Source: Nonomuraea gerenzanensis (GTDB lineage Bacteria > Actinomycetota > Actinomycetes > Streptosporangiales > Streptosporangiaceae). Taken from it: a stretch of DNA of 64,000 bases. This document shows, piece after piece, positions 26,917-34,896 of this stretch. A program made the position numbers and the translations under genes. Under the pieces are notes generated by a model. That model saw only the letters and a program-made list of their open reading frames with translations, was not told the DNA's origin and did no database searches. The stretch's first letter is position 1, and each line of letters begins with the position of its first letter. The stretch covers positions 11,400,501 to 11,464,500 of the forward strand of contig NZ_CP084058.1 of NCBI RefSeq assembly GCF_020215645.1, read 5' to 3'.

Positions 26917-26964
26917 CAAATTCTCGTATGATCTTGTCCGGCCCCCCTTTCCCGGACACATGAA

Positions 26965-27000
26965 ACCCCCTCCCCTTCGGGAGGGGGTCTTTCTTTATTT
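26965..27000 (+). terminator. Strong terminator at end of late operon
   Basis: ACCCCCTCCC (26965-26974) pairs with GGGAGGGGGT (26979-26988) over 10 bp with a CTTC loop and is followed by CTTTCTTTATTT. It separates the rightward late genes from the convergent leftward early operon. Confidence 0.88.
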
Positions 27001-27028
27001 CAGGGGTAGTTGTGCCTCAGAGTAGGCT

Positions 27029-27580
27029 CTACTCTCCTTCAGCTCGTATCTGTGCAACCCGTAGATCCTCGGGCGAGATGCCGTGAGCGTTCAGCTCTGT
27101 GGCAATGTCCTCAAGAGTCATCTCTCCAGCGGCGAACGCAGCCACCAGCTCGCTCAGGAGTTTCCCACCTCTCCGGTACCCAGCCCACGCAGAAGGTACG
27201 GCAACCTCAACGAGCTTGGGCAGCTCGGCGAGATCCTCATCCGTAAGTCGGCCGCCACGTTCGCGAGCCTGCTCGTAGAGCCACGCAAGGAATGCCTCGT
27301 AGAGCACGCAGACCCAGATCTGATGCTTGTTGAGGTCAGCACGGGCGGAGCCGCCAGGAAGGAAGAGAGCGCCCTCGCCTGTCGCCAAGTCCATAACCCA
27401 GAGGTGGCGACGGCTCCAACCCTGCGTCCGGAGAACCGGGTATGGGCTCGTCTCCCCGTTCTCGTCAGTGGTGGCGCTGCGCCACTCCCATTCGTCAGGC
27501 CCGAACAGGCCGACGGCGAACTTGCCCCAGTTGAAGCCGCCGGATGCCGAGTTGACGGCTTCGAAGTAGTGGAGCTTCAT
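27029..27580 (-). CDS. Hypothetical protein (183 aa), last gene of the early operon
   Basis: The protein begins MKLHYFEAVNSASGGFNWGK and is rich in Trp and aromatic residues in its first half; the second half is helical. Its ATG overlaps the stop of the upstream gene (27577) by four bases, so the two are translationally coupled. No family is recognised; coupling to the recombinase-like gene hints at a shared role. Confidence 0.7.
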   Translation of the reverse strand: MKLHYFEAVNSASGGFNWGKFAVGLFGPDEWEWRSATTDENGETSPYPVLRTQGWSRRHLWVMDLATGEGALFLPGGSARADLNKHQIWVCVLYEAFLAWLYEQARERGGRLTDEDLAELPKLVEVAVPSAWAGYRRGGKLLSELVAAFAAGEMTLEDIATELNAHGISPEDLRVAQIRAEGE

Positions 27581-28173
27581 GAGTCGCTCTCGCCCAGCCC
27601 TTCGGGGATGCTGCTGCGCAGCTCTTGCGCAGCCTCGATGAGGGAGTCAAGGAACTCGCTGGCATCGGCGCGCTCCTGGATCTCGTCCACAGGCAGAGAG
27701 ATCGTAAGGGGGTGAATCTTCAGCAGCAGCGGTGATCCATCACTCGGCGCTGCCCAGTCGACCACTTCAGCGCTCGGGCATGCCAGCGTTCCGGTGCGGG
27801 CGATCTCTTTGAGGGCTGTCTCCTGCTCGAGCTCCATCATCACACTCATGATGCCGGCCACGGCCTTGCCCATCGCAGTGTCGGTGGTGATGTCGCTGGT
27901 GGCGATCACCTTGCCGTGAGTCTCGCACCACCTCACAAGGTGGTCCAAGCGCCCGGCACTCCTTGTCAGGTAGCGCGAGTCCGCGGCGAGCAGTGCGTCA
28001 AAGTCATCCGCTCGAGGTATCAGCCACTCGGTGTTGATCTGCTGGTCGCTTATCACGTACTCAACGATCTCCCAACCCCTCTCCTGCGCCAGTCGATCAA
28101 CGCAGGCCATCTGAGATGGCTCCATACCGCACCCTGGCTCCGTCTTGATGAAGGCCAGTGCCCGTTTAACCAT
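27577..28173 (-). CDS. Serine-recombinase-like protein lacking the catalytic serine
   Basis: The 198-residue protein aligns with the catalytic domain of the integrase in this prophage: SRYLTRSAGRLDHLVRWCE with WKLDRLCRS, GKVIATSDI with GKTLACTND, and GKAVAGIMSVMMELEQET with GRAVAAIMAILAELELET. The N-terminal strand that carries the nucleophile reads ALAFIKTEPG, with Thr or another residue where serine is required, so it should not recombine DNA. The recombinase DNA-binding domains are also absent. It could regulate integrase by heterodimer formation or have been repurposed. Confidence 0.75.
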   Translation of the reverse strand: MVKRALAFIKTEPGCGMEPSQMACVDRLAQERGWEIVEYVISDQQINTEWLIPRADDFDALLAADSRYLTRSAGRLDHLVRWCETHGKVIATSDITTDTAMGKAVAGIMSVMMELEQETALKEIARTGTLACPSAEVVDWAAPSDGSPLLLKIHPLTISLPVDEIQERADASEFLDSLIEAAQELRSSIPEGLGESDS

Positions 28174-28234
28174 GTTTCCTCCATGTCTGTGCCGAGTTTG
28201 TCAGAGGGTGCCGACAAGACTTCGAGGAACGAGA

Positions 28235-28260
28235 AAGGCCCCCTCGTGGGAGGGGGCCTT
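28235..28260 (-). terminator. Intergenic hairpin downstream of lsr2
   Basis: AAGGCCCCCTC and GAGGGGGCCTT form an 11-bp perfect stem with a GTGG loop. On the minus strand it ends in CTTT after the stem. It is one of several hairpins spaced along the leftward operon. Confidence 0.65.
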
Positions 28261-28274
28261 GTGTCCCGCGCAGC

Positions 28275-28616
28275 TTAGTGAGCTGCTTCGTACTGCTCCA
28301 CCACCGAAGCCGCGATCCGGCCGCGCTCGCTCACCGGCAGACCGTTCGCCTTCGCCCACTGGCGAATGTCGGCGCTCTGCTCGCGGCTCATGGCTCGCGT
28401 CCGCGTCGCAGCCCCGCGCCGCAGACGAGCAGGCCGCTCAGCACGAACGGCTCGCGCCTTGGTCAGGTAAGGCGCGAGAGCCTTCTCAAGCTTCTCCCTG
28501 TTCTTTCCCGACAGGTCAATTTCGTAGCTCGTGCCGTCGAGGGCGAACGTGGTGGTTCCTTCGGCGTCAGTTCCGTCGATGTCGTCGATGAACGACTCAA
28601 CGATCCGCTTTGCCAT
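28275..28616 (-). CDS. lsr2: Lsr2-family nucleoid-associated protein
   Basis: The 113-residue protein is a full Lsr2: N-terminal dimerisation domain starting MAKRIVESFIDDIDG with DGTSYEIDLS, and a C-terminal DNA-binding domain (ADIRQWAKANGLPVSERGRI) with the RGR AT-hook-like motif. Lsr2 bridges AT-rich DNA and silences transferred genes in actinobacteria. A phage copy may protect phage DNA from silencing, or alter host silencing. The ATG at 28616 has a GGAGTG site. Confidence 0.92.
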   Translation of the reverse strand: MAKRIVESFIDDIDGTDAEGTTTFALDGTSYEIDLSGKNREKLEKALAPYLTKARAVRAERPARLRRGAATRTRAMSREQSADIRQWAKANGLPVSERGRIAASVVEQYEAAH

Positions 28617-28667
28617 CAAGGCACTCCAATTCAAGTAATGATGTCGTACTTACTGTAGCGTGCTTGC

Positions 28668-28691
28668 GGTCTAGCGCCATGGCGCTAGACC
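28668..28691 (-). terminator. 24-base perfect palindrome overlapping a stop codon
   Basis: GGTCTAGCGCCA and its exact complement form a perfect palindrome centred at 28679/28680, and the stop codon of the small zinc-finger gene (28671-28673) is inside it. It can fold as a terminator-type hairpin or serve as a dyad binding site. Confidence 0.55.
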
Positions 28692-28946
28692 CAAACGCAG
28701 CCTTTCCGTGTTCACTCGATCCACGCAAGCCGGGCAGACCGGCATGCGCCGCACACGTCCAAGAACATCTTCGGTAAGAGGCCTATCCATCTTGCCAGTC
28801 GCAGGGTTGAAGTCGGGGGGCAGCCCCGTCTTGGGGTCAATCGTTACGACCATAGCCTCTTCCGAGTTGAGCTCGAACACCTCCTTACACAGGAAACATC
28901 CAGCAATCGAGTCGGCCTCAGGAGAAGAGGTCGAGAAGCGGGTCAT
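28671..28946 (-). CDS. Small zinc-finger protein (two CxxC)
   Basis: The 91-residue protein has two cysteine pairs (GCFLCKEV near residue 17, PVCPACVDR near residue 76) that can bind one zinc ion. I chose ATG at 28946, seven bases after AAGGTG. The N-terminus overlaps the 3' end of the upstream DUF3987 gene. No family is recognised. Confidence 0.65.
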   Translation of the reverse strand: MTRFSTSSPEADSIAGCFLCKEVFELNSEEAMVVTIDPKTGLPPDFNPATGKMDRPLTEDVLGRVRRMPVCPACVDRVNTERLRLGLAPWR

Positions 28947-30534
28947 GCCCATTCACCTTCTTCGTGGTCGTAGGCTTCGCAGAGGTTCGGATGGGCCGAA
29001 CGCTCACTCTCGGTTGTGCAGACGGCTCGGCAGGTACAGGGGCGGCCGACGACTTTCTTTCCACCCTGGCGGGCGTCGACGCGGCCGACACCGTGGCCGT
29101 CTGGCGCTTCTCAGCGGCTGCCTTCTCGGGAGTGTCCGAGTCTGGGGTCCATTCGTCGGGACCGGAGTAGAGCAGCATGAACGCGGGCCTCCCGCCTGTG
29201 CTCGGGAGCTTGAACCGCTGCACGAGGCCCTTCTCCATGGCCAGCGCTGTGGCGGCTTCCAACTGCGCCTTCTTGTATTTGCCCGTCTTGTCGGATTTCG
29301 GCAGGGCGGCGTACAGCTCTTGTGTAACCGCTCCTTCCTCGCCCGCGTCCTTGACTGCCTGGACGATGCGGGCCATCACTTCGGGGTCGCCATGCGCGGG
29401 GTTCGCGTTGATGCCCACCTCGACCATGCGCGTCACGTTCCCGTGCGTGCTGGTCTGCGTCTCGCTCATCATGACGAACTGAACCGAGGCGATGCAGTAT
29501 CGGAACATCGCCTCGGCCGCCTTCAGGTCCTTCAGCCGGATGATCGTCCGCTTGTCCGAGAGTGCGTACAGGGCGGCCATGCGCTTGACGTAGCCGAGGG
29601 AGCGGGCGCAGAAGCCGCGCATGACCTCGGAGTCTTTCGACAGGTTCGGCAGCACCTCGTAGATGTTGCTGTCCCAATACTCCCAGCAGTCTTCGTTGAA
29701 CTCGACACGCCCGGCCTTGGACGCGAACGCCACCGCGTCGCCCAGGCGCTTCGCCATCTCGGTGAAGTCGTCGTCCTCAAGTCCTCCGCCGCGCGACAGC
29801 GACCGTGCCCGCTCCACGTAGAGCAACATGAACCGGTTGAAGGTGCCGCCCGCGAGCTCGGCGGGGCTGAGACATGACTTGAACTCCTCGGGCGTGACGT
29901 GACCGATCACAGCCATGTGGGGCTTGTTGACGGAGATGACGCCGTCCTTCTTCGTGTTGTTCACGAGTCGGCTCGACTGCCAGCCGAGGCGGATGGCCTC
30001 GCCGAGGCCCTTGTCCCCGCGGCAGGTCATCATGACCTCCGCCCACTCTTCCTTGACGTAGAGGATTGGGTATCCGGGCAACAGCGCACCAGCGACCGCG
30101 TTGCCCTTGCCGTCGATCTCGATCGTGTCTTCGGTCCAGCCTGCCTCATACGCCATGTCCCGCATGGATGAGATCAGAGCCGGGCCCGACTGGGGGAACC
30201 CCGAGTAGTGGTGTTTGGTCATCCACTCGTCGTCGACTCGGCTGAACACCTCAGCCGCCATGCCGGTCGCTGTCCCCTTTCTTCCGTCCCCCGTTACTCC
30301 GCACAGGAGGCTCCAGAAGGTGAGTGGGTGCTTCGCCGGTCCCTCAAGCCGGATGTGCGGCTTCGCGCCGATGGCGGTGCTGAAGTAGCTCATCAGGGAA
30401 GCAAGTACGCCGACCGGATCCGCCTCTGTGTGGGGAGCCAGCTCTTTCGTCATCCGGCCAAGCAGGCCGGTGTAGACAGCCTCGTCAGGCGTTGGCCTGT
30501 TGGCCAGGTCCATGGTGCTCCAATCGATAGTCAT
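28918..30534 (-). CDS. DUF3987-type primase/helicase-like ATPase
   Basis: The 538-residue protein resembles DUF3987 (YfjI-like) phage proteins: RMTKELAPHTEADPVGVLAS and GAKPHIRLEG at the start, then the nucleotide-binding-type loop CGVTGDGRKGTATGM near residues 79-92 and KEEWAEVMM. The C-terminus is disordered and basic. Such proteins usually lie beside phage replication genes and are thought to act in DNA replication. The Walker A-like loop lacks a strict GKT end. Confidence 0.75.
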   Translation of the reverse strand: MTIDWSTMDLANRPTPDEAVYTGLLGRMTKELAPHTEADPVGVLASLMSYFSTAIGAKPHIRLEGPAKHPLTFWSLLCGVTGDGRKGTATGMAAEVFSRVDDEWMTKHHYSGFPQSGPALISSMRDMAYEAGWTEDTIEIDGKGNAVAGALLPGYPILYVKEEWAEVMMTCRGDKGLGEAIRLGWQSSRLVNNTKKDGVISVNKPHMAVIGHVTPEEFKSCLSPAELAGGTFNRFMLLYVERARSLSRGGGLEDDDFTEMAKRLGDAVAFASKAGRVEFNEDCWEYWDSNIYEVLPNLSKDSEVMRGFCARSLGYVKRMAALYALSDKRTIIRLKDLKAAEAMFRYCIASVQFVMMSETQTSTHGNVTRMVEVGINANPAHGDPEVMARIVQAVKDAGEEGAVTQELYAALPKSDKTGKYKKAQLEAATALAMEKGLVQRFKLPSTGGRPAFMLLYSGPDEWTPDSDTPEKAAAEKRQTATVSAASTPARVERKSSAAPVPAEPSAQPRVSVRPIRTSAKPTTTKKVNGHDPLLDLFS

Positions 30535-30548
30535 TCAGGCAATAGAAA

Positions 30549-30572
30549 GGGCAGACCCGATCGGGTCTGCCC
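30549..30572 (-). terminator. 24-base perfect palindrome between early genes
   Basis: GGGCAGACCCGA and its exact complement lie between the genes at 30588-31172 and 28918-30534. Flanking AAA on the plus strand gives TTT after the stem on the transcribed strand, so it can act as a terminator. Confidence 0.6.
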
Positions 30573-30587
30573 AAGGAAGGAGATAGC

Positions 30588-31172
30588 TCAGAGCGCGAAC
30601 ACGTGGGAGTCTTCGGCCCCGTTCTCGGCGATGTACGCCGCGATGGTGGAGGGCTTCAGCATGCCCATCTTCTTCTGGACGCCCTTCTTGACTCCCCAGT
30701 CGCGGACGACGTTCTTGCCGTACTCGGTAAGCGGCGGGGCAGTGACTCGCCGAGCGGGCTCGATGGAGGCTCGGCTGAACACGGCCTCCAGGTCCTTCCG
30801 CACTCCCGGCTCATCGAGGTTCTCGGGGAGGGCGCCGTCTTCTTCCTCTTCCTCGTCGTCGCCCTCCTCGTACTCCTCCTCCTGGTCCTCCTGGTCCTCC
30901 TCGCCGGCCTCCTCCTCGTCCTCCTCAGCGGCGGCCCGAGCCATCTCTTCGATCTGCTCCAACAGGGGCTCCATGCCGGTGTGCTCCAGGCCGGTGGCGA
31001 GACGCTGCCTGTGCACCATGTTGACGGCCTGAGGGAAGCAGTCGGGGCAGGACACAATCTTGGGCCCCTCGATCTCGTCAGGGTTGAGAGGCACTGAGAG
31101 ACTGTCGTCGACCACGACGGTCACTGTGTCGTTCTTGAAGATCTTGCAGAATCCGCAGATGGTCACCTGCAT
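30588..31172 (-). CDS. Zinc-finger protein with acidic linker and Lsr2-like C-terminal domain
   Basis: The 194-residue protein has two CxxC pairs at the N-terminus (CGFCKIF and CPDCFP), a run of about 45 almost uninterrupted Glu/Asp residues at residues 82-125, and a C-terminal domain (GKNVVRDWGVKKGV, then KPSTIAAYIAENG) that resembles the DNA-binding domain of Lsr2. The arrangement suggests a DNA- or nucleoid-associated protein with a DNA-mimic-like acidic middle. It could interfere with host or phage Lsr2. The Lsr2 match is by eye. Confidence 0.6.
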   Translation of the reverse strand: MQVTICGFCKIFKNDTVTVVVDDSLSVPLNPDEIEGPKIVSCPDCFPQAVNMVHRQRLATGLEHTGMEPLLEQIEEMARAAAEEDEEEAGEEDQEDQEEEYEEGDDEEEEEDGALPENLDEPGVRKDLEAVFSRASIEPARRVTAPPLTEYGKNVVRDWGVKKGVQKKMGMLKPSTIAAYIAENGAEDSHVFAL

Positions 31173-31222
31173 GACTTAGTTCCTTTCAAAGGGATCAACT
31201 GGACCTAGCGAAAACTCGGTTC

Positions 31223-32134
31223 TTAAACGGCATAGGCCGTCTTGCAGCGAGTGAGGATTGTGAACTCCACTCCGCTGTACGTCTCGTATCGCACGATTCG
31301 GGCACGCTTGATCAGGACTCGCTGACCCTCTGCGAGCCGCGTCGTGGTCTCGAACCACTTGTAGGCGTTCCCGAGGTCATCGAGCAGCTTGTATGTGTGG
31401 AGCGTCTTGACGTTGGGTTCGCCGTCGCGGCCTGTGAACTCTCTCGTCTTGGCCCTGACGTGCGTGACTGTCACCACGAAGTCAGTGAGTACCTCGTTGG
31501 GTTTCCCAACGCGCTGGGAGGCAGACAGGCTTTTCCACGTCTGCTTCCGCTGAGCCTTTCTCACACCGTCGCGATAGGCGATAGCGCCTGATGCAATCTT
31601 GGCCATGCTGTAGACAATCGTCTTACCTGACAGACTCGGGCGTCCGTTGACCCAGACTCCGCCGTCTGTGAGACTCCACCAGATAGCGGCGGCCACCTCT
31701 CTCTCATAGGCAGTCACGTCCGCATGACCGGTTCGTCTCGTCATGTACCAGGAGACTGCGTCATTGGCCATTGTGATGTCGCGAGTCAGAATGTCCGGCA
31801 TCGGTTCGATACCCTTGAACACCCACACGACTCTCTCGGCAGTGCCTACTTCATCACGCTTATCCGCATCCTCTTTCGACACCCACCCTTGTGTGCGGAT
31901 GAGCGCGAACGCCACAGCCAGAACGGTAACCGGGTGGAACGCCTGGCCAGGATTCTCCTTCAGCCAGCATGGCGGGCACATGTACAACTTGAAGCCCTGA
32001 AACGTACGCGCGTAGTACCAGACTCCGTGCGCTTCTTTTTCGGCGTCGGCCCTGGTTTTGTGGGCAGCAGTGTGCGGGAAAACCTCGAAACACTTAGTTC
32101 CGCAGCACGTTATTGTGACGCCTTGTTTGGTCAC
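31223..32134 (-). CDS. Hypothetical zinc-finger protein, possibly ssDNA-binding
   Basis: The 303-residue protein begins with ITCCGTKCFEVF and has a second cysteine pair (MCPPCW) around residue 54. The C-terminal 100 residues are beta-rich with basic residues (DFVVTVTHVRAKTREFTGRD), recalling an OB-type fold. No family is recognised with confidence. Confidence 0.6.
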   Translation of the reverse strand: MTKQGVTITCCGTKCFEVFPHTAAHKTRADAEKEAHGVWYYARTFQGFKLYMCPPCWLKENPGQAFHPVTVLAVAFALIRTQGWVSKEDADKRDEVGTAERVVWVFKGIEPMPDILTRDITMANDAVSWYMTRRTGHADVTAYEREVAAAIWWSLTDGGVWVNGRPSLSGKTIVYSMAKIASGAIAYRDGVRKAQRKQTWKSLSASQRVGKPNEVLTDFVVTVTHVRAKTREFTGRDGEPNVKTLHTYKLLDDLGNAYKWFETTTRLAEGQRVLIKRARIVRYETYSGVEFTILTRCKTAYAV

Positions 32135-32163
32135 GCGGTTTCACCTCCTATCCGACATGGCGA

Positions 32164-32190
32164 AGGCCCGAGCCATGGCGGCTCGGGCCT
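32164..32190 (-). terminator. Intergenic hairpin
   Basis: AGGCCCGAGCC and GGCTCGGGCCT form an 11-bp perfect stem with a five-base loop between two leftward genes. Confidence 0.6.
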
Positions 32191-32203
32191 CACCAAATGG
32201 GCC

Positions 32204-32452
32204 TCAGAGGATGCTGTAAGCGCCCACGAGGAGTGGGCGGACGTCCCCTCGGAACACTGCGACAACGTATCCGTCGCTACCAAGCAGGTCGGTCACGCCG
32301 ATGTTGGCGAAGTGGTCGGTCCCCTGTCTGTTTGCAGCCCGCCGGGCCTGCGTCTCCGAGTCGCCAGACACATAGATCACGACAGGGTTCATGTCGTCGT
32401 AAGGGTCGCTCCAGTCGACGATGAAGGTCCAGTTCCCCGGCTCCTCACTCAA
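32204..32452 (-). CDS. Hypothetical protein (82 aa)
   Basis: A small protein (MSEEPGNWTFIVDWSDPYDD and onward) of alpha/beta character. Its start overlaps the stop of the upstream gene by eight bases. No family is recognised. Confidence 0.6.
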   Translation of the reverse strand: MSEEPGNWTFIVDWSDPYDDMNPVVIYVSGDSETQARRAANRQGTDHFANIGVTDLLGSDGYVVAVFRGDVRPLLVGAYSIL

Positions 32453-32822
32453 CGCCGCCCTCCCACTGGCTGATACCGGCCAGAGTGAAGCGGACCACGG
32501 TCAGCACCTTCTCCAGGTGCGCGGTCATAAGCCGCTCGATCGGCCCTTCCTGCGGATCGTGGCCGAACTGGCTCTTGTAGTTACTTACGGCGAGGAAGGC
32601 CTCGCGCGGTGATGCGTGCCCCTTCCTCACCCGATTGCCCGTCTGGGAGAAGAGGCGAGCAACCTCCTTGACCCTGTCGAAAGCTTCCCGCTCATCGGAG
32701 CTAGACGCCGCAGGCAACCGCTCGGCGTGCCATTCAGCCCCATGCAGGAGTGCGTCAGTGATAGACACTGCCGACATGAGGGTCTTAACTGTCTCTGCTC
32801 TCTGCACGGCTTCATAATCCAT
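32445..32822 (-). CDS. Hypothetical helical protein (125 aa)
   Basis: The product is almost entirely helical (TVKTLMSAVSITDALLHGAE and onward). No family is recognised. It overlaps the downstream gene start and precedes a hairpin on its upstream side. Confidence 0.6.
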   Translation of the reverse strand: MDYEAVQRAETVKTLMSAVSITDALLHGAEWHAERLPAASSSDEREAFDRVKEVARLFSQTGNRVRKGHASPREAFLAVSNYKSQFGHDPQEGPIERLMTAHLEKVLTVVRFTLAGISQWEGGVE

Positions 32823-32865
32823 TTAGCGCTCCTTTTCTGTTTGCGCCTTGAGACAGGCACAATAA

Positions 32866-32894
32866 AGGCCACGAGTGGCGTGCACTCGTGGCCT
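32866..32894 (-). terminator. Intergenic hairpin
   Basis: AGGCCACGAGTG and CACTCGTGGCCT form a 12-bp perfect stem with loop GCGTG. On the minus strand the stem is followed by TTTATT. Confidence 0.7.
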
Positions 32895-32913
32895 AGATTC
32901 AACCGGCCTCTAG

Positions 32914-33387
32914 CTACTCAAGGGGGAACGGACCCTTTGGGTTCGTCGCGAGGAACTCGCGGTAAGTAGGCTTCAACTGTCGGCGTAGCTCCTCTTTCTC
33001 ACGCTTGCTCAAGTAGCGGGCCATCGGTGACCGCGCCACTACGCCATCAAGCAGCAGGTGAAGCGATCGTCTCTGAACCGGTCGTGCGCACCGCCAGCAC
33101 GAGGCCCAGGGACTGGAGAAGTCGTGAACGATCGGGCCGGTTTGCCTCAATAGAGGCTTACCAGGCAGGAAAGCCATGCCCGGATTGGGTACTAGACAGA
33201 AGTCACACACCGCCCCGGTCTCTGTCACCTTCCGGACCACTGGGTCTGGTTCGTGATCCGGTCGGCTATCGATTCCACCGTGCAGATACGCGATAATCTC
33301 GCTCGTGTCTGCGTCTCGCAGCACGTTCAGCATGAGGCCGCAAATCTTGCAAGCAAGAACATCAGAGATGCCCAGGTGTGGTTCCAA
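32914..33387 (-). CDS. Zinc-finger protein (three cysteine pairs)
   Basis: The 157-residue product has CKICGL near residue 14, CDFC near residue 56 and CWRC near residue 93, so two zinc fingers are likely. TTG at 33387, five bases after GGGAG, is the best start; the longer frame would translate the hairpin at 33405-33432. The C-terminus is basic and helical (YLSKREKEELRRQLKPTYRE). No family is recognised. Confidence 0.65.
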   Translation of the reverse strand: MEPHLGISDVLACKICGLMLNVLRDADTSEIIAYLHGGIDSRPDHEPDPVVRKVTETGAVCDFCLVPNPGMAFLPGKPLLRQTGPIVHDFSSPWASCWRCARPVQRRSLHLLLDGVVARSPMARYLSKREKEELRRQLKPTYREFLATNPKGPFPLE

Positions 33388-33404
33388 GCTCACTCCCGTA
33401 AGAA

Positions 33405-33432
33405 AAGGGCAGGACCGCGCGGTCCTGCCCTT
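33405..33432 (-). terminator. Intergenic hairpin
   Basis: AAGGGCAGGACC-GCGC-GGTCCTGCCCTT is a 12-bp perfect stem. On the transcribed minus strand it is followed by TTCTT. Confidence 0.7.
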
Positions 33433-33447
33433 GGCTTTCAAACCGAT

Positions 33448-33948
33448 TCAGATCTTGTCGGCCCAGTAGTTTCCGGGGTATCCCGCCCACTCCTGGATGA
33501 CCCGAGTAGCTTCGATGAGGTCGCGGAACACGTCAGGCGCGGTGCGGAATCGTAGGCTGGAGTAACGTACGCCCTCCTGATGCTCGTGGCCGCTCTCAGT
33601 CACGACGTGTGCGAGCAACTCGCCGCCATCGAGGGCCTCGACGTACCCCACAAAGGTCTCCTCCCGGAAGACCTGATACTCCTCCGCACCGTCGGCCGGC
33701 CGCCGCACATTCCACTTGGGCGCCTCACTGCCCTTCATCACGTGAGCCGTCTTCCAGTGCTCAGGCCGAGGAGGCAACGCCTCGGCGGCCTCCGGCCAGA
33801 ACACGTGTCCGTGCCAGCCATGGGTCTGACAGTGCTCGACGAGCTGGTATCCGCCCGTAGTGTGATAGCCGCGGACGCTCCCGATCTCCTTCCCCTCGTC
33901 CAGCACCTTCGTGTAACCAATTCCGCATGATTGGAACTCGATGGGCAC
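33448..33948 (-). CDS. Hypothetical protein (166 aa)
   Basis: GTG at 33948 is preceded by AAAGGAAG. The protein (IEFQSCGIGYTKVLDEGKEI and onward) has a beta-rich first half with Cys and His residues (HCQTHGWHGHVFW) and a helical end. No family is recognised. Confidence 0.65.
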   Translation of the reverse strand: MPIEFQSCGIGYTKVLDEGKEIGSVRGYHTTGGYQLVEHCQTHGWHGHVFWPEAAEALPPRPEHWKTAHVMKGSEAPKWNVRRPADGAEEYQVFREETFVGYVEALDGGELLAHVVTESGHEHQEGVRYSSLRFRTAPDVFRDLIEATRVIQEWAGYPGNYWADKI

Positions 33949-33961
33949 GGCACTTCCTTTC

Positions 33962-34189
33962 TTACAGCCACGCTGTGCCGGTAGATGAGATGTCTTCAAC
34001 GACTCCGTGAATGCACACGTGGTCGATAGCGACATCCGCAAGGACTCCGAGTGTGTCCATGTGCTGCACATCGCATATGTGCTCGCCACATCGCGAGCAG
34101 TACAGCTCTAGGTCGTGCTTGGCGGGATCATCGGAGTCTCTGATCTCGAAGTGCCTGAGGACCTCAAAGGGGTGCTCTGCTTCTGTCAT
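33962..34189 (-). CDS. Small zinc-binding protein (75 aa)
   Basis: One CxxC pair (LYCSRCGEHICDVQHMD) and further His and Cys residues could bind zinc. The sequence is acidic. No family is recognised; it belongs to the series of small zinc proteins in this operon. Confidence 0.6.
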   Translation of the reverse strand: MTEAEHPFEVLRHFEIRDSDDPAKHDLELYCSRCGEHICDVQHMDTLGVLADVAIDHVCIHGVVEDISSTGTAWL

Positions 34190-34192
34190 CGG

Positions 34193-34426
34193 TCAGCAGC
34201 TCGAGCACACGAGGTGGTTGACGACGGTCGCAGGTGCTCCCATCGGGTCCGGATAGCTCGTCGGACGCACCCAGAAGGGCCAGGCCCCACACCCCTCGCA
34301 GCAGGGAAGTTTCATGCCGTTCGGCAGGACGTAGAATCCCTCCTCCTCGTTAAAGGTTGAGCTGGTGCGGTACACGGCAAGTCGGTTCAACTCTTGCTGC
34401 GTTGGGTCGAGAATCTGTTCAGACAC
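34193..34426 (-). CDS. Small zinc-binding protein (77 aa)
   Basis: GTG at 34426 follows GGAG by five bases (VSEQILDPTQQELNRL). The product has CCEGCG in the middle and ends in VNHLVCSSC, suggesting one zinc site. The longer frame would start inside the upstream hairpin. Confidence 0.6.
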   Translation of the reverse strand: MSEQILDPTQQELNRLAVYRTSSTFNEEEGFYVLPNGMKLPCCEGCGAWPFWVRPTSYPDPMGAPATVVNHLVCSSC

Positions 34427-34465
34427 AACAACTCCATTTCTTGAAGGTTTAGACAGGTTCGACAC

Positions 34466-34495
34466 GAAGCCCCTCTCCAGGTGGAGAGGGGCTTC
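34466..34495 (-). terminator. Intergenic hairpin
   Basis: GAAGCCCCTCTCC-AGGT-GGAGAGGGGCTTC is a 13-bp perfect stem between two small leftward genes. Confidence 0.65.
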
Positions 34496-34509
34496 AGAAT
34501 CCAACCGGC

Positions 34510-34806
34510 CTACGCCTGTTCGAACTGCGGAGTCTTCACGAACAGATACACATAGATTCGGTTCAGCGGATCAAACCTCCAGTAGTCGTCAGTCCACACG
34601 TGGTCCTGCTTGCACTCAGGACACATGTCTTCAATCTGGTCGCTGATAACCACATACCAGTCGTTAGGGCGGTCGTGATCAGAATTGAGAGATCCGCACT
34701 TGACACACTTACGGCCTGGCACAAGGACCAGGCCGTTCAAGTCGAGGCTTGTTTTCCGTAGGGCAGGCGGTTCGGGCTCGTACCGAGAAAACCACTTATT
34801 CGTCAC
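34510..34806 (-). CDS. Small zinc-finger protein (98 aa)
   Basis: Two cysteine pairs (CVKCGSLNSDHD and MCPECKQDH) spaced about 30 residues apart form a rubredoxin-like or treble-clef zinc site. The C-terminus is aromatic. No family is recognised. Confidence 0.65.
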   Translation of the reverse strand: MTNKWFSRYEPEPPALRKTSLDLNGLVLVPGRKCVKCGSLNSDHDRPNDWYVVISDQIEDMCPECKQDHVWTDDYWRFDPLNRIYVYLFVKTPQFEQA

Positions 34807-34814
34807 ACAGGCTC

Positions 34815-34895
34815 CTAGTTCCAGAAGTTGGAGTTGGTCAGGTAGTGGTGCATCTCGGCGTCGTAGTCGAGGTTTCCGCCGTAGTTGTAGGTCAT
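34815..34895 (-). CDS. 26-residue peptide
   Basis: ATG at 34895, seven bases after GGAGG, opens MTYNYGGNLDYDAEMHHYLT and ends at TAG 34815. It is rich in Tyr and Asn. The good ribosome site and its fit between neighbouring genes support translation, but the small size limits certainty. Confidence 0.5.
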   Translation of the reverse strand: MTYNYGGNLDYDAEMHHYLTNSNFWN

Positions 34896-34896
34896 C

